Positions 26,241 through 37,340 are shown, counted from the stretch's first letter. The stretch is DNA of 64,000 nt from Pseudidiomarina insulisalsae (GCF_003987065.1 NZ_PIPY01000001.1:248001-312000); one strand, 5' to 3'. Notes: generated by a model not told the origin, from the letters alone. Program-made: numbers and translations.

Positions 26241-26248
26241 GCGTCCTC
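26229..26248. repeat. 20-base perfect palindrome over the shared dksA-like/hutH stops
   Basis: Arms GAGGACGCTT and AAGCGTCCTC meet with no spacer. The central TTAA holds the stop codons of both convergent genes, so both proteins end Glu-Asp-Ala. There is no U-tract on either side. Confidence 0.85.
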
Positions 26249-27772
26249 GAACAAGGCTCCCTTACTAATCAGCTCACCCAGCCGCCCGCTATAAATAAGC
26301 TCTGCCGCGGCTTCAATGTCCGGCGCGAAATAACGATCCTGGTCATAGTAATTTACCTTCTCGCGCACTAAACCGTGGGCCTGCTCCACCAGCGGCGAAC
26401 CACGCAGCGGGCGCCGGAAATCCACGCCCTGTGCAGCTTCAAGCAGCTCAATTGCAACGATATCGCGGATATTCTGTGCAATATCAGTGAGCCGTCGCGC
26501 AGCAAACGTGGCCATGGAAACATGGTCTTCCTGATTCGCAGAGGTCGGCAGACTGTCTATTGAAGCCGGATGCGCCAAAGTCTTGTTCTCAGAGGCCAGC
26601 GCGGCGGCCGTCACCTGGGCCAGCATAAAGCCAGAGTTCACACCACCATTGTTAACCAGAAATGGCGGTAAGTTACTCAGGTGATGATCGATCAGTAAAG
26701 CACTGCGACGTTCTGACAAGGCACCAATTTCACTTGCAGCGATGGCAATGGTGTCGGCTGCAAGGGCGACCGGTTCAGCATGGAAGTTACCGCCAGAGAT
26801 AATGTCGCCGTTATCGTGAAATACCAGCGGGTTGTCGGTCACGCCATTGGCTTCACGCGAAAGAATACTGCTGGCATGACGCAACTGATCGTAAATCGCA
26901 CCCATTACCTGAGGCTGACAGCGCAGTGAATAAGGGTCTTGCACCTTGTCGCAGTGTTCATGCTCGGCGGCAATTTCCGAAGTATCGGTCAGCAACTGAC
27001 GGAAACTTTCGGCCACGGCAATCTGACCTAACTGACCACGTACCGCGTGGATACGCGCATCAAACGGTGCCCGTGAACCCATTGCCGCTTCGACCGACAT
27101 GGCGCCCGCTACCAGCGCGCTATGGAATACCCGCTCGACCTGAAACAACCCATGCAGCGCCAACGCGGTTGACGCCTGGGTGCCGTTCAACAGCGCCAGC
27201 CCTTCTTTCGGTGCCAGCGTCATTGGCTGCATGCCGATTTTCGCTAAGCCCTCTTTTGCCGCGAAGATTTCGCCGCGGTAGCGCAGCCGGCCTTCTCCAA
27301 TCAGTGGCAGCACCAAATGTGCCAATGGTGCCAGGTCACCTGAGGCACCGACCGAGCCTTTGCTCGGTACACAGGGGTACATTTCTTCGTTCAGCAACTG
27401 AATCAACGCATCAATCACTTCCTGACGGATGCCAGAGAAGCCACGGCTCAGTGAGTTAATTTTAAGCAACAACATTAACCGCACCACGGTATCATCCATG
27501 AGCTCGCCGGTACCAGCGGCATGCGAGAGTACGATGCGACGCTGCAGATCTTCCAGCTTTTCCGGTGGAATACGGGTATTCGCCAGCAGGCCGAAACCGG
27601 TATTAATGCCGTAGACCACTTTACCCGCATCGAGCACTTTGCGGATGGTTTCTGACGAGCGCGTAATGGCGGCTTTTGCATCTTCATGCAGGCCCATTTG
27701 CTGCGGCGCCTGCCACCACTGTCGCAAGTGATTCAGCGTCAGGTGGCCTGGTTCTAAGGTAAATACTGCCAT
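26237..27772 (-). CDS. hutH: Histidine ammonia-lyase
   Basis: A 511-residue lyase that deaminates L-histidine to urocanate and ammonia, the first step of histidine catabolism. The self-forming MIO cofactor triad is Ala143-Ser144-Gly145 in [14 protein letters not shown]. Other conserved stretches are [22 protein letters not shown] and [13 protein letters not shown]. Length matches the family (about 510). Its ATG shares one base with the stop of hutU (TAATG), so it is translationally coupled as the last gene of hutC-hutU-hutH. Confidence 0.97.
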   Translation of the reverse strand: MAVFTLEPGHLTLNHLRQWWQAPQQMGLHEDAKAAITRSSETIRKVLDAGKVVYGINTGFGLLANTRIPPEKLEDLQRRIVLSHAAGTGELMDDTVVRLMLLLKINSLSRGFSGIRQEVIDALIQLLNEEMYPCVPSKGSVGASGDLAPLAHLVLPLIGEGRLRYRGEIFAAKEGLAKIGMQPMTLAPKEGLALLNGTQASTALALHGLFQVERVFHSALVAGAMSVEAAMGSRAPFDARIHAVRGQLGQIAVAESFRQLLTDTSEIAAEHEHCDKVQDPYSLRCQPQVMGAIYDQLRHASSILSREANGVTDNPLVFHDNGDIISGGNFHAEPVALAADTIAIAASEIGALSERRSALLIDHHLSNLPPFLVNNGGVNSGFMLAQVTAAALASENKTLAHPASIDSLPTSANQEDHVSMATFAARRLTDIAQNIRDIVAIELLEAAQGVDFRRPLRGSPLVEQAHGLVREKVNYYDQDRYFAPDIEAAAELIYSGRLGELISKGALFEDA

Positions 27773-29448
27773 TACTTGTCCTCCACCATCGGTAAATCAA
27801 GGCCTTGTTCTTTAGCGCAGTTTACAGCGATATCGTAACCTGCATCGGCATGGCGCATCACACCAGTGCCCGGGTCGTTCCACAGGACTCGCCCGATACG
27901 CTCGCGCGCGGCGTCGGTACCATCCGCGACAATCACCACACCGGCATGTTGTGAGTAGCCCATGCCTACGCCACCACCGTGATGCAAGCTCACCCAGGTG
28001 GCGCCGCCAGCAGTGTTCAGCAGAGCGTTCAGTAACGGCCAGTCAGAGACAGCGTCGGAGCCGTCGAGCATGCTTTCTGTTTCGCGGTTCGGGCTGGCAA
28101 CCGAGCCTGAATCCAGGTGGTCACGACCAATCACAACCGGTGCTTTCAGCTCGCCGCTTTGCACCATCTCGTTAAATGCTTTGGCAATGCGCGCCCGATC
28201 TTTCAGACCAATCCAGCAGATCCGTGCCGGCAAGCCCTGGAAGCTGATACGCTCACGCGCCATATCGAGCCAGTTATGCAAATGCGGATCCTCCGGGATC
28301 AGCTCTTTTACTTTCGCGTCGGTTTTATAAATGTCTTCCGGATCCCCCGACAGCGCCACCCAACGGAAGGGGCCAATGCCCTCACAGAACAGCGGACGAA
28401 TATAAGCAGGGACAAAACCCGGGAAGTCAAAAGCATTCTCAACGCCCACGTCTTTGGCCATCTGGCGAATGTTATTACCGTAATCCAGAGTTGCCGCACC
28501 ACGCTCCTGCAAAGTCAGCATCGCTTTGACCTGCACTGCCATCGAGTTTTTTGCGGCCATGACCGTGCCTTGCGGGTCACTTTCTTGTTTGGCCTGATAG
28601 TCGTCGAGCGTCCAGCCCTGCGGCAGATAGCCATGTAACGGATCATGCGCAGAGGTCTGGTCGGTCACAACATCGGGCGTAATGTTACGCTCTACTAATT
28701 CAGCGTAGACGTCTGCGGCATTGGCCAATAAACCTACGGAAATCGCACGGCCTTTCTGCTCAGCATTCTTTAACAGTTCCAATGCCTCATCAAGTGAGGT
28801 GGCTTTGTGATCAAGATAGCGGGTACGCAAACGAAAATCGATGCGCGACTCATCGACTTCTACTGCCAGCATGCTGTATCCGGCCATGGTTGCGGCTAAA
28901 GGTTGCGCGCCGCCCATACCGCCCAAGCCACCGGTCAGAATCCAGCGCCCTTTGGTTTCGCCGTCAAAATGCTGCTTGGCCACCGCCACGAAAGTTTCGT
29001 AGGTGCCCTGCACGATGCCCTGCGAACCAATATAAATCCACGAGCCTGCAGTCATCTGGCCGTACATCATCAGGCCTTTTTTATCGAGCTCGTTGAAGTG
29101 CTCCCAGTTGGCCCACTCCGGCACTAGGTTGGAGTTAGCAATCAGTACCCGCGGCGCATCTTCATGCGTCGGGAACACACCAACCGGCTTACCCGACTGA
29201 ATTAACAGGGTTTCGGTGGGCTGCAGGCGTTCCAGTACTTCGACAATTTTGTCGAAGCTTTCCCAGCTGCGCGCGGCGCGGCCAATGCCACCATACACCA
29301 CGAGCGCGTGCGGATGCTCGGCCACTTCAGCGTCCAGATTATTCATTAACATGCGTTTAGCAGCTTCCACCTGCCAGTTACAGGTGGTGAGTTCACTGCC
29401 ACGAGGGGCACGAATCGTACGACTGGTATCGAGTCGGGTAAAGCTCAT
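27772..29448 (-). CDS. hutU: Urocanate hydratase
   Basis: A 558-residue NAD-dependent urocanase converting urocanate to 4-imidazolone-5-propionate. Characteristic segments include [75 protein letters not shown] and [16 protein letters not shown]. Length is the family norm (about 555). It begins 39 bases after the hutC stop and no promoter element is obvious between them, suggesting one transcript hutC-hutU-hutH. Confidence 0.97.
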   Translation of the reverse strand: MSFTRLDTSRTIRAPRGSELTTCNWQVEAAKRMLMNNLDAEVAEHPHALVVYGGIGRAARSWESFDKIVEVLERLQPTETLLIQSGKPVGVFPTHEDAPRVLIANSNLVPEWANWEHFNELDKKGLMMYGQMTAGSWIYIGSQGIVQGTYETFVAVAKQHFDGETKGRWILTGGLGGMGGAQPLAATMAGYSMLAVEVDESRIDFRLRTRYLDHKATSLDEALELLKNAEQKGRAISVGLLANAADVYAELVERNITPDVVTDQTSAHDPLHGYLPQGWTLDDYQAKQESDPQGTVMAAKNSMAVQVKAMLTLQERGAATLDYGNNIRQMAKDVGVENAFDFPGFVPAYIRPLFCEGIGPFRWVALSGDPEDIYKTDAKVKELIPEDPHLHNWLDMARERISFQGLPARICWIGLKDRARIAKAFNEMVQSGELKAPVVIGRDHLDSGSVASPNRETESMLDGSDAVSDWPLLNALLNTAGGATWVSLHHGGGVGMGYSQHAGVVIVADGTDAARERIGRVLWNDPGTGVMRHADAGYDIAVNCAKEQGLDLPMVEDK

Positions 29449-29487
29449 GTGTGTTGTCCTTTTCTTATAAACGTCATAGAAGATGAC

Positions 29488-30183
29488 TTAAAACTGTAAG
29501 TGTCCGCCTAAACTAAAACGTGAACCTGGATGCGTGAGCACCGCATAGGTGACCACGCCCTGTGCGCTCCAGGTGCGCCGGTGAATACGTAAACAAGGCT
29601 CGGGTTTACTTAACTGCAGCCACTGGCATAGCTGATTTGAAGGCGTCACCGCTTCAATTTCATGGCTGGCTTCGGTCAGCGGTTGCGCCTCGCACAAATG
29701 CTCGTGCGGCGTGGTATGCAGATAATCCTGCTTGAGGTAATCCGGCGCTAATGCCGGATTCACGTAACGCTCTTCCACCTGCACCGGTAAACCGTTCTCA
29801 AAATGACTGATCACCGAGTGAAATACCGTGTCGCCGGGTTGCAGATTGAGCATCTCGGCCACCAGATCAGACGCCGCCTCGCGGCGTAGCACATGTACCT
29901 TAGAGTGATAATCGTGCTGGCGCGCGCGGATTTCATCGGCGATATTGCGAATGGCCATGAATGAGGTCTGTGACTTAATCGGCGCAACGAAGGTGCCGGA
30001 CCCTTTGGTACGAATGACGATGCCCTCATCAGCCAGCTCCTGTAACGCGCGCCGGGCGGTCATGCGACTGACCTTAAACTGCAGCGCTAATGCATTCTCA
30101 GAGCTCACCGGATGGTTTTCGGGCCACTCGCCTGAGGCGATTTTGCCGTAAACGTGCTGTTTGATTGCGGAAAATTTAGCCAT
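29488..30183 (-). CDS. hutC: Histidine utilisation repressor HutC (GntR/HutC family)
   Basis: A 231-residue GntR-family repressor. The N-terminal winged helix-turn-helix spans about 5-70 (NALALQFKVSRMTARRALQELADEGIVIRTKGSGTFVA) and the UTRA effector domain follows (VHVLRREAASDL, QVEERYVNP, AQPLTEASHEIEAV, LRIHRRTWSAQGVVTYA). In other proteobacteria urocanate releases HutC from its operators. It is divergent from hutI with a 93-base gap holding a HutC-type dyad, so it probably represses both directions, including itself and hutUH. Confidence 0.92.
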   Translation of the reverse strand: MAKFSAIKQHVYGKIASGEWPENHPVSSENALALQFKVSRMTARRALQELADEGIVIRTKGSGTFVAPIKSQTSFMAIRNIADEIRARQHDYHSKVHVLRREAASDLVAEMLNLQPGDTVFHSVISHFENGLPVQVEERYVNPALAPDYLKQDYLHTTPHEHLCEAQPLTEASHEIEAVTPSNQLCQWLQLSKPEPCLRIHRRTWSAQGVVTYAVLTHPGSRFSLGGHLQF

Positions 30184-30241
30184 ATTCCAGTCTACCCATA
30201 GGTGAAGGTGGTGAAATTATGCTAGAGTGTAGGCAACTCTA

Positions 30242-30255
30242 TTTGTATATACAAG
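30242..30255. promoter_or_regulatory. HutC operator between hutC and hutI
   Basis: TTGTATATACAA is a perfect 12-base dyad (30243-30254) within TTTGTATATACAAG, close to the HutC operator form CTTGTAT-N2-ACAAG known from Pseudomonas. It lies 22 bases before the hutI ATG and 60 bases from the hutC ATG. Confidence 0.75.
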
Positions 30256-30276
30256 TATTAAGGGAGAGAAAGTTGT

Positions 30277-31485
30277 ATGACTCAGGCACAACAACGTATT
30301 GAAAACGTCCGGGTCGCGACCACGCAGGGCGACGGTTATGGTTTGCTGGAAGATGCGGTGGTGGTGATCGACCAAGGCATAATTAGCTACGTTGGAGCGG
30401 CTGTCGATGCACCGGCAGCCGCTACCGGCTGCGCCGTAATTGATGCGGGCGGAAAGTTGTTAACGCCGGGGCTGATTGACTGTCATACGCATCTGGTCTG
30501 GGCAGGGACACGTGCCGACGAGTTTGCCCGGCGGCTGCACGGTGTCAGCTACGCCGATATCGCCGCCAGCGGCGGTGGCATTGCCGCCACGGTCCGGGCC
30601 ACCCGCGCCGCCAGCGAAGATGAGCTGGTTGCGGTCAGCACGCCGCGTTTGCAGGCACTGATGCGCGAGGGCGTGACTACCGTTGAAATTAAATCAGGCT
30701 ATGGTCTGTCGCTTGCCGATGAGCGCAAACAACTGCAAGCAGCCAGACGGCTTGCCGCCGCGCATGACGTGAGCGTACAGACGACCTTGCTGGCGGCCCA
30801 TGCGCTGCCACCGGAGTACAAAGACGCGCCCGACGCTTACATTGACCATATTATTGACACTATCTTGCCAACGCTGGCTGGCGAAGACCTGGTCGACGCG
30901 GTCGATGCCTTTTGTGAAAACGTGGGCTTCTCGCCAGCACAAACCGAGCGGGTATTTAAAGCCGCGCAGCAGTTGCAGCTACCGGTGAAGCTTCACGCCG
31001 AACAACTGAGCAATCAGCATGGCAGCGCGCTTGCCGCGCGTTATCAGGCGCTTTCCTGTGATCACCTGGAACATCTGGATGAAGAGGGCGTCAAAGCCAT
31101 GGCGGCAAGCGGTACGGTAGCGGTGTTATTACCGGGAGCTTTTTACTTTCTGCGGGAAACCAAGCAGCCGCCGTTGGCGTTATTGCGTGAACATCAGGTG
31201 CCCATCGCCTTGGCCACCGATGCCAACCCTGGCACCTCGCCTATTTTGAGTCTGCAGCTGATGTTGCAGATGGGCGCGACCTTCTTCCGCATGACACCCG
31301 AAGAATGCCTGCGCGGTGTGACCGTGCATGCGGCGAAAGCTTTAGGACTTTATGATCGTGGTCAGGTGGTTGCCGGCCAGCGTGCCGATTTATGTCTGTG
31401 GGACTGCACTTCAGCGGCCGACCTGACTTATCAGTTTGGCACCGACCGCCTTATCGCTTGCTGGCATCACGGCAAGCGCCGCTGA
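30277..31485 (+). CDS. hutI: Imidazolonepropionase
   Basis: A 402-residue amidohydrolase that opens imidazolone propionate to N-formimino-L-glutamate, step three of histidine degradation. The metal-binding HTH is in [16 protein letters not shown]; other landmarks are [29 protein letters not shown], the late Asp in [10 protein letters not shown] and [23 protein letters not shown] lies about eight bases before ATG. It is transcribed alone in the plus direction from the HutC-controlled gap and overlaps hutG tail to tail by 19 bases. Confidence 0.96.
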   Translation: MTQAQQRIENVRVATTQGDGYGLLEDAVVVIDQGIISYVGAAVDAPAAATGCAVIDAGGKLLTPGLIDCHTHLVWAGTRADEFARRLHGVSYADIAASGGGIAATVRATRAASEDELVAVSTPRLQALMREGVTTVEIKSGYGLSLADERKQLQAARRLAAAHDVSVQTTLLAAHALPPEYKDAPDAYIDHIIDTILPTLAGEDLVDAVDAFCENVGFSPAQTERVFKAAQQLQLPVKLHAEQLSNQHGSALAARYQALSCDHLEHLDEEGVKAMAASGTVAVLLPGAFYFLRETKQPPLALLREHQVPIALATDANPGTSPILSLQLMLQMGATFFRMTPEECLRGVTVHAAKALGLYDRGQVVAGQRADLCLWDCTSAADLTYQFGTDRLIACWHHGKRR

Positions 31486-32513
31486 ACGCCCTCAAGATAA
31501 GCAAGCACTAACTCACTTAGTAATTGCGCGCAGGCCATGTCGCCTGCTTCACGTCCCGCCGGGTGCAAACTCGGCGCGGCTTCAGCCAGGTGCAGGTAGC
31601 GCGTGGTCGGCAAGGCGGCAAGCTCGGCCACCAGGGTATACCCGTGGCGGATGCTTAAACCGTTAAAGTTAATGGCGCTCGCTGGTACCCCTTGCAGGGC
31701 GTCTACGTCAATCTCAATGCCTAATGGCCGCTGCCAGGCATCGGCCTGCGCGCGCAGCGCTGCCAACTGCTCCGGCCAATGACCGCGATACAGCTCATGC
31801 ACACTGGTGTAGGTAAAACCAGCCTCGGCCAGTTGGCGCAGACTCTCGGCATTATTTTTGCCTTCATGCAGACCCACCACATGGTAATTCGCCAAAAAGC
31901 CGTCGGTATGGGCGTAGCTAAAACCATTACCGCTATGACGACCTTCGCGGGCGCGAAAATCGGCATGGGGATCAAGGTTCATGGCCGCTACCTGGGCATC
32001 CACTGCTTCGCTCAGGCTGCGTAGCAGCGGATAGGCATTATTGTGTCCGCCGCCAATCAAGATGACTTCGTAGCCGTCACAAAAAAGTGGTACTAAAGCT
32101 TGCATGACACGCTGATCAAGTTGCTGACACAGATTACGCAGCTCCTGCACCTGTCCTGCATCACTGGTGCGCAGCGCGGCGGCCTGTTCCTGCAGATCGC
32201 TGCACTCCACCTGACCGACGAGCAATAGCTCATGACTGGCAATAAAGCGAGTGTCCTGCAGATTGCATAAACCTTTTAGCGCCGCGGGCCAGGCGGTTTC
32301 CGCACCACCCCGGCCAAGATTGCCGCGTGGGCCGATGCTTTCCGGCACTCCGAGCAAGGCAATTTTGGCGCCGTGTTCGCGCGCTTTTTGTAAGGCATGA
32401 CGGTAGGCATCAAAGGAGTCACACTCAGGCAGTGCGTGCAATGTCTGGCCAAGACGAACTTCGCCGGGGCGTGGTGTGGTCCACGCCGCGGGATCACAGG
32501 CAGTCAGGTACAT
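31467..32513 (-). CDS. hutG: Formimidoylglutamase
   Basis: A 348-residue arginase-family hydrolase converting N-formimino-glutamate to glutamate and formamide, which makes this the direct HutHUIG pathway without HutF. Metal-ligand motifs are [11 protein letters not shown] (His), NLDPHADFR (Asp-x-His-x-Asp) and IEIDVDAL (Asp-x-Asp). [10 protein letters not shown] stretch precedes them. Unusually it does not follow hutI but lies convergent to it and directly behind rraA. The ATG comes three bases after the rraA stop and I see no good ribosome-binding site, so translation probably depends on coupling to rraA. Confidence 0.92.
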   Translation of the reverse strand: MYLTACDPAAWTTPRPGEVRLGQTLHALPECDSFDAYRHALQKAREHGAKIALLGVPESIGPRGNLGRGGAETAWPAALKGLCNLQDTRFIASHELLLVGQVECSDLQEQAAALRTSDAGQVQELRNLCQQLDQRVMQALVPLFCDGYEVILIGGGHNNAYPLLRSLSEAVDAQVAAMNLDPHADFRAREGRHSGNGFSYAHTDGFLANYHVVGLHEGKNNAESLRQLAEAGFTYTSVHELYRGHWPEQLAALRAQADAWQRPLGIEIDVDALQGVPASAINFNGLSIRHGYTLVAELAALPTTRYLHLAEAAPSLHPAGREAGDMACAQLLSELVLAYLEGVQRRLP

Positions 32514-32516
32514 AAC

Positions 32517-33002
32517 TTATTCAATATCAAGTGGTTCAGGCGACAGGATGACCCCGGTGGTGTCGGCGTAAATATGATCTTCAGGCAGGAAGGTCACGCC
32601 ACCAAAGTTCACCGCGACGTCAACTTCACCGACGCCCTCAGCTGTGGCACCCACAGGAATCGAAGCCAGCGCCATAATGCCAATGTCCAGTTCATCCAGC
32701 GCGTCGACATCACGGACGGCGCCATAGCAGATGATGCCTTCCCAGTCGTTGTCAAACGCCAGCTCGGCAACAGCAATATCGATCAGGGCGCGGCGGCTTG
32801 AGCCACCACCGTCAATCAGCAGAACTTTGCCAGTTCCGGATTGTTGCACCACCTCTTCGATAACACCCTTGTCTTCAAAGCATTTCACCGTGACCAATTG
32901 GCCGCCGAACGACACCCGTCCACCGTAGTGCACAAACATGGGTTCGACGACGTCGACCATGTCAGGGTAAAGATCGCAAAGCTCCGAAGTATTGTATTCC
33001 AT
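32517..33002 (-). CDS. rraA: Ribonuclease E activity regulator RraA
   Basis: A 161-residue trimeric regulator, the same length as E. coli RraA, which binds the C-terminal scaffold of RNase E and the RhlB helicase to damp mRNA decay. Motifs are [19 protein letters not shown] at the N-terminus, [24 protein letters not shown] and [16 protein letters not shown], with [21 protein letters not shown] near the end. It lies after hslVU on the same strand, as in many gammaproteobacteria (menA absent here). HutG follows almost immediately. Confidence 0.95.
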   Translation of the reverse strand: MEYNTSELCDLYPDMVDVVEPMFVHYGGRVSFGGQLVTVKCFEDKGVIEEVVQQSGTGKVLLIDGGGSSRRALIDIAVAELAFDNDWEGIICYGAVRDVDALDELDIGIMALASIPVGATAEGVGEVDVAVNFGGVTFLPEDHIYADTTGVILSPEPLDIE

Positions 33003-33100
33003 TGCCGTTCCCCTGCCTGTTACATCATTGAATTGAGAAGGTTTGTTTCAGGCACAGTATAGCCCCTATTTAGCCGCCGCAAAAGAAAAGTCGGGGCTTC

Positions 33101-33125
33101 GAGCCGCTATAAAATAAAGCGGCTC
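33101..33125 (-). other. Hairpin over the hslU stop codon
   Basis: An eight-base perfect stem GAGCCGCT/AGCGGCTC with a nine-base loop includes the last sense codons and the stop of hslU. On the minus strand a T-rich stretch (TTTTCTTTT) begins about ten bases later, too far for a classical terminator. It may be a weak terminator or a 3' stabilising structure. Confidence 0.4.
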
Positions 33126-34438
33126 AAATCTTCGTCCTGCGCGAGTTTGCCCAGATGCATATCGACATACTCAGCGTCGATGCAAATGGTCTCACCCTGC
33201 AGGTCACTGGCACGGAACGATACGTCTTCCATCAAGCGCTCAAGCACCGTATGCAGACGCCGCGCCCCGATGTTTTCGGTAGTCTCATTGACCTGAAACG
33301 CGGTTTCGGCAATGCGCTGAATACCATTTTCGGTAAATTCCACATTGACGCCTTCAGTTTTCATCAGGGCAATATACTGCGTGGTCAATGACGCATTCGG
33401 CTCGGTCAGAATCCGCACAAAGTCACCGCTGGTCAGGGCATCCAACTCAACGCGGATCGGCAAACGGCCCTGTAGCTCAGGGATCAGATCCGATGGTTTT
33501 GACATCTGGAACGCGCCTGAGGCAATGAACAGAATATGATCGGTCTTCACCATGCCGTGCTTGGTGGACACTGTGGTACCTTCCACCAATGGCAGCAGAT
33601 CACGCTGCACGCCCTCGCGTGACACGTCGGGCCCGCTGGTGTCAGCGCGCTTACAAATCTTGTCGACCTCATCAAGGAACACAATACCGTTTTGCTCGAC
33701 GGAGTTCAGTGCCTGCTCTTTTACCTCTTCCGGGTTCAGCATCTTGGCCGCTTCTTCTTCGACCAGGTGCTTAAAGGCATCTTTAATTTTCAGCTTACGT
33801 GGCTTGCTTTTATCTTTGCCAAGATTCTGGAACATGTTCTGTAACTGCGAGGTCATCTCTTCCATGCCCGGCGGTGCCATAATTTCGACGCCCATCTGTG
33901 GCATTGCCAGATCGATCTCTATTTCTTTGTCGTCCAACTGACCTTCACGCAGTTTCTTACGGAACACCTGGCGCGTATTGCTTTGCTCGCGCTCAGTCTT
34001 GTCTTCATCGGCCCAACCTTTGGCAGGCGGAAGCAAGGCATCCAGAATACGTTCTTCGGCCGCTTCTTCGGCACGAAAACGTACTTTTTTCATCATCTGC
34101 TCGCGGGTTTGTTTCACGGCGGTATCGGTCAGATCGCGGATGATCGACTCAATTTCTTTACCCACATAGCCAACTTCGGTGAATTTCGTCGCTTCCACTT
34201 TAATGAAAGGCGCATTCGCAAGCTTGGCCAGACGCCGGGCAATTTCGGTTTTACCGACACCGGTTGGACCAATCATCAGAATGTTTTTCGGCGTGACTTC
34301 ATGGCGCAGCTCATCTTCTAACTGCATGCGACGCCAGCGATTACGCAGGGCCACGGCGACGGCTTTCTTGGCGTTGTCCTGGCCAATAATATGACGATTC
34401 AGCTCGTCAACAATTTCACGGGGGGTCATATCAGACAT
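33107..34438 (-). CDS. hslU: ATP-dependent protease ATPase subunit HslU (ClpY)
   Basis: A 443-residue AAA+ unfoldase, exactly the E. coli length, that feeds substrates to HslV. Walker A is [15 protein letters not shown], Walker B FLDEVDKI, sensor/arginine-finger region [15 protein letters not shown], and the start [28 protein letters not shown] matches the family. The longest open frame would add 22 residues from inside hslV. I therefore use the ATG at 34438, which overlaps the hslV stop by eight bases. The I domain lies at about 110-240. Confidence 0.97.
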   Translation of the reverse strand: MSDMTPREIVDELNRHIIGQDNAKKAVAVALRNRWRRMQLEDELRHEVTPKNILMIGPTGVGKTEIARRLAKLANAPFIKVEATKFTEVGYVGKEIESIIRDLTDTAVKQTREQMMKKVRFRAEEAAEERILDALLPPAKGWADEDKTEREQSNTRQVFRKKLREGQLDDKEIEIDLAMPQMGVEIMAPPGMEEMTSQLQNMFQNLGKDKSKPRKLKIKDAFKHLVEEEAAKMLNPEEVKEQALNSVEQNGIVFLDEVDKICKRADTSGPDVSREGVQRDLLPLVEGTTVSTKHGMVKTDHILFIASGAFQMSKPSDLIPELQGRLPIRVELDALTSGDFVRILTEPNASLTTQYIALMKTEGVNVEFTENGIQRIAETAFQVNETTENIGARRLHTVLERLMEDVSFRASDLQGETICIDAEYVDMHLGKLAQDEDLSRFIL

Positions 34439-34967
34439 CGGCCACAGACTCCTGTTCTTCAATGGTTTGACTGGTGTTGGTGTAAATGCAGATCTCACCA
34501 GCAATGGTCAGTGCTTTTTCAACAATCTCACGCGCGCTCAGATCGGTGTTTTCCATCAGCGCCCGCGCGGCTGCTTGCGCGTAGGGGCCACCGGAACCGA
34601 TGGCAATCAGATCGTTTTCCGGCTGAATGACGTCACCATTACCTGAAATAATCAGCGAGGTGTGCTTGTCCGCCACCGCCAGTAATGCTTCTAAGCGGCG
34701 CAGCGCACGGTCGGTACGCCACTCTTTGGCAAGCTCAACCGCTGCTTTTGCCAGGTTGCCCTGGTGCTGCTCGAGCTTGCCTTCAAAGCGTTCAAACAGG
34801 GTGAAAGCGTCGGCGGTACCGCCGGCAAAACCAGCGATGACTTTGTCGTTGTGCAACCGGCGCACTTTACGCACGTTGCCTTTCATGACGGTGTTGCCAA
34901 GGGTGGCCTGGCCATCGCCGCCGATGACCACTTTGTCACCGCGGCGGACAGAAACTATCGTAGTCAC
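34431..34967 (-). CDS. hslV: ATP-dependent protease proteolytic subunit HslV (ClpQ)
   Basis: A 178-residue N-terminal threonine peptidase. The start is set by chemistry: GTG at 34967 gives fMet-Thr-Thr-Ile-Val, exposing the catalytic Thr after Met removal, with AGAGGA seven bases upstream; the longer ATG frame would bury it. Motifs are [38 protein letters not shown] and [16 protein letters not shown]. It forms a double hexamer capped by HslU. It follows the ftsN-like gene on the same strand. Confidence 0.96.
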   Translation of the reverse strand: MTTIVSVRRGDKVVIGGDGQATLGNTVMKGNVRKVRRLHNDKVIAGFAGGTADAFTLFERFEGKLEQHQGNLAKAAVELAKEWRTDRALRRLEALLAVADKHTSLIISGNGDVIQPENDLIAIGSGGPYAQAAARALMENTDLSAREIVEKALTIAGEICIYTNTSQTIEEQESVADV

Positions 34968-35049
34968 AATTACGTCCTCTTCGTTGCTATGCAAACTTTA
35001 ATGAGGGCGGAATTGGCAATTTCAATGGCTACGCCAGAAAGAATCGAGC

Positions 35050-35595
35050 TTACAGATTCCAGTTCCAGATCTGGCAGCCATGAATATTGGCACGTTGCAG
35101 GGTATGGCGATCCGCTTCTGCGGCGCGTTTGGTCTCATAAGGACCTAACACGACGCGGTACCAGGTGCCGCCGTTGGAGGGATAGATTTTTGACTCGAGC
35201 CCTTGCATGGCAATAGCTGCGCGCAGACGCTCGGCATCGGATTGCTTACGGAACGAACCGCATTGCATCAGTTTCGGTGGACCCAGCTCACGCTCCGGCA
35301 CATCGACTTCAACCTCAAGGTTTTCCAGCTCTTCAATGTACTGCCAGCGCTCTTCCGGTTTTTCCGGAATCGGCTCCGCCGTCGGTTGCGGCGTGCTGGC
35401 TGGCACCTCGGTCGTGGTCGCCGGGGCGTCTGGATTGCCCCCGGCAATAAAACGTAAGCCCAGCACCAGCGCCACCACCAACACAATCGCCAATACCACA
35501 ATGCCCCAAGGCACCTGACGCTGAGGTGCTTTGCGGTTGTTCTTGCCCTTTGCGGACTTGCGTTGTGGCGGTCGTTTACGGTTGGCGTAATCCAT
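35050..35595 (-). CDS. ftsN: SPOR-domain cell division protein, FtsN-like
   Basis: A 181-residue bitopic protein. A basic cytoplasmic N-terminus (about 1-27, many Lys/Arg) precedes one membrane helix (about 29-50, GIVVLAIVLVVALVLGLRF), a Pro/Thr-rich periplasmic linker, and a C-terminal SPOR domain that binds denuded peptidoglycan (QCGSFRKQSDAERLRAAIA, WYRVVLGPYETKRAAEAD). Position between argS and hslVU corresponds to E. coli ftsN, but E. coli FtsN has 319 residues, so the linker is much shorter. Assignment as FtsN rests on synteny plus architecture. Confidence 0.8.
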   Translation of the reverse strand: MDYANRKRPPQRKSAKGKNNRKAPQRQVPWGIVVLAIVLVVALVLGLRFIAGGNPDAPATTTEVPASTPQPTAEPIPEKPEERWQYIEELENLEVEVDVPERELGPPKLMQCGSFRKQSDAERLRAAIAMQGLESKIYPSNGGTWYRVVLGPYETKRAAEADRHTLQRANIHGCQIWNWNL

Positions 35596-35597
35596 GC

Positions 35598-37340
35598 TTA
35601 CATTTTATCCAGCGTTTCAATACCCAGCAGCTCTAAGCCCTGACGTAAAGTTTTTGCCGTTAAGGCGGCAAGTTTCAGGCGACTTTGTTTCACCATATCA
35701 TCTTCGGCCTGCAAAATCGGGCAAGCTTCGTAAAAACTTGAGAAGGCGCCAGCCAGGTCGAACAGGTAACCGCATAAAAAGTGCGGCATGGCTTTGTTGG
35801 CGACGCTGTGCACTACTTCGTTAAAGCGTACCAGCAAGTTCGCCAATGCCAGTTCACGCTCGTCTTCTAGTACAAACTCACCGGTCAGGCTGTCGGGCTG
35901 CACGCCCGCTTTGTTAAATACGCTCATGACCCGGGTGTAGGCATACAGCAAATAAGGCGCAGTGTTGCCTTCGAAGCTGAGCATGGTGTCCCAGTCAAAA
36001 ATGTAGTCGCTGGTGCGGTTTTTCGACAAATCGGCGTACTTCACTGAGCTGATGCCGACCACTTTGGCGACCTGCGCCTGCTCTTCCATGCTCAGATCCG
36101 GGTTCTTTGACTGCACCAGCGCCAGCGCACGTGCTTCGGCCTGATCTAACAAATCGGCCAGCTTGGTTACGCCGCCTTCACGGCTTTTATAAGGACGCCC
36201 ATCTTTACCCATCACGGTACCAAAACCGTAGTGGTCCATTTGCAGATCGTCACGGGCAAAACCAGCTTTTTTCGCCAGCGTAAAGATTTGCTGAAAGTGC
36301 AGGCCCTGCCGCTGATCAACAAAGTACATCAGGTGGTCGCCTTTCAGTACGTTCTGCCGATAGCGCACGGCGGCCAGATCCGTGGTGGCATATAAATAGC
36401 CGCCACCTGACTTCTGCACGATAACGGGCAAGGCTTCGCCTTCTTTATTCTTGAACTCTTCCAGGAACACACACTGCGCGCCCTGATCTTCGACCAACAA
36501 CCCTTGTTCACGCAGATCTTCAACCACCTGTGGCAGGTCGTCATTGTAGGCACTCTCGGCCATGACATCTTCACGGGTCAGCTTCACGCCCAAACGGTCG
36601 TATACTTCCTGACAGTGGCTGAGTGAAACATCAATAAATTGCTGCCATAAGCGCAGGCATTTTTCGTCACCTGATTGCAGGGCAACTACCAGCTCGCGCG
36701 CACGGTCGGCAAATTCGGGACTTTCGTCGAAACGGTTTTTGGCGGCTTTATAGAAGGTTTCCAGGTTGCTCAGCTCCATCGCCAGCTCGTTACCTTCCAG
36801 CTCTTCCATGTGCGCTAGCAGCATGCCAAATTGCGTGCCCCAGTCACCTACGTGGTTCTGACGGATGACCGTATGGCCCAGAAACTCACACACCCGTGCG
36901 ACCGCGTCACCAATAATGGCTGAGCGCAGGTGACCGACGTGCATTTCTTTGGCCAGATTCGGCGAGGAGTAATCAATCACTACGCGTTGCGGTTGATCGA
37001 CGGCACTTACACCGACCTGAGCGTCCTGGTAGGCAGCTTCTAGCTGCTCGAGTAATTGATCCTGACTAATGACAAAGTTAATGAAGCCGGGGCCGGCAAT
37101 ATTTGCTTCGGCAATCAGGCTATTTTCCGGCAGCGCAGCAATGAGTGCTTCGGCTAACGCACGGGGGTTGGTGCCTGCGGGTTTGGCCAGCATCAGCGCC
37201 AGGTTGGTGGCAAAGTCGCCATGGCTTTTATCGCGCGGGCGGTCAAGCTGGATACGCGGGCTGATGTCAGCCGGCAGGGTACCTTGCTCTTGTAACTGGG
37301 CCACCGCGGCCGCCAATAATTGCTCCAACTGCTCTTTCAT
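35598..37340 (-). CDS. argS: Arginyl-tRNA synthetase
   Basis: A 580-residue class I synthetase (E. coli 577) charging tRNA-Arg. The HIGH-type motif is [20 protein letters not shown] (about 126-146). The region of the KMSKS loop is replaced by [10 protein letters not shown], normal for ArgRS. The N-terminal Add-1 domain and the C-terminal DALR anticodon-binding domain ([21 protein letters not shown]) are both present. It lies two bases before the ftsN-like gene and is probably co-transcribed with it. There is a 74-base gap after priA. Confidence 0.97.
   Translation of the reverse strand: MKEQLEQLLAAAVAQLQEQGTLPADISPRIQLDRPRDKSHGDFATNLALMLAKPAGTNPRALAEALIAALPENSLIAEANIAGPGFINFVISQDQLLEQLEAAYQDAQVGVSAVDQPQRVVIDYSSPNLAKEMHVGHLRSAIIGDAVARVCEFLGHTVIRQNHVGDWGTQFGMLLAHMEELEGNELAMELSNLETFYKAAKNRFDESPEFADRARELVVALQSGDEKCLRLWQQFIDVSLSHCQEVYDRLGVKLTREDVMAESAYNDDLPQVVEDLREQGLLVEDQGAQCVFLEEFKNKEGEALPVIVQKSGGGYLYATTDLAAVRYRQNVLKGDHLMYFVDQRQGLHFQQIFTLAKKAGFARDDLQMDHYGFGTVMGKDGRPYKSREGGVTKLADLLDQAEARALALVQSKNPDLSMEEQAQVAKVVGISSVKYADLSKNRTSDYIFDWDTMLSFEGNTAPYLLYAYTRVMSVFNKAGVQPDSLTGEFVLEDERELALANLLVRFNEVVHSVANKAMPHFLCGYLFDLAGAFSSFYEACPILQAEDDMVKQSRLKLAALTAKTLRQGLELLGIETLDKM

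Noticed and set aside
26926-27459. A 177-codon open frame antisense to hutH.
   Set aside because: It is fully inside hutH, its product is Pro/Arg/Ser-rich without any recognisable domain, and such frames are common opposite GC-rich genes.
28117-28638. A 173-codon open frame antisense to hutU.
   Set aside because: No ribosome-binding site and no family resemblance; hutU is complete and highly conserved on the other strand.
34439-34504. A 22-residue N-terminal extension of HslU.
   Set aside because: The extension is out-of-frame hslV coding sequence; the ATG at 34438 gives exactly the E. coli length and start.
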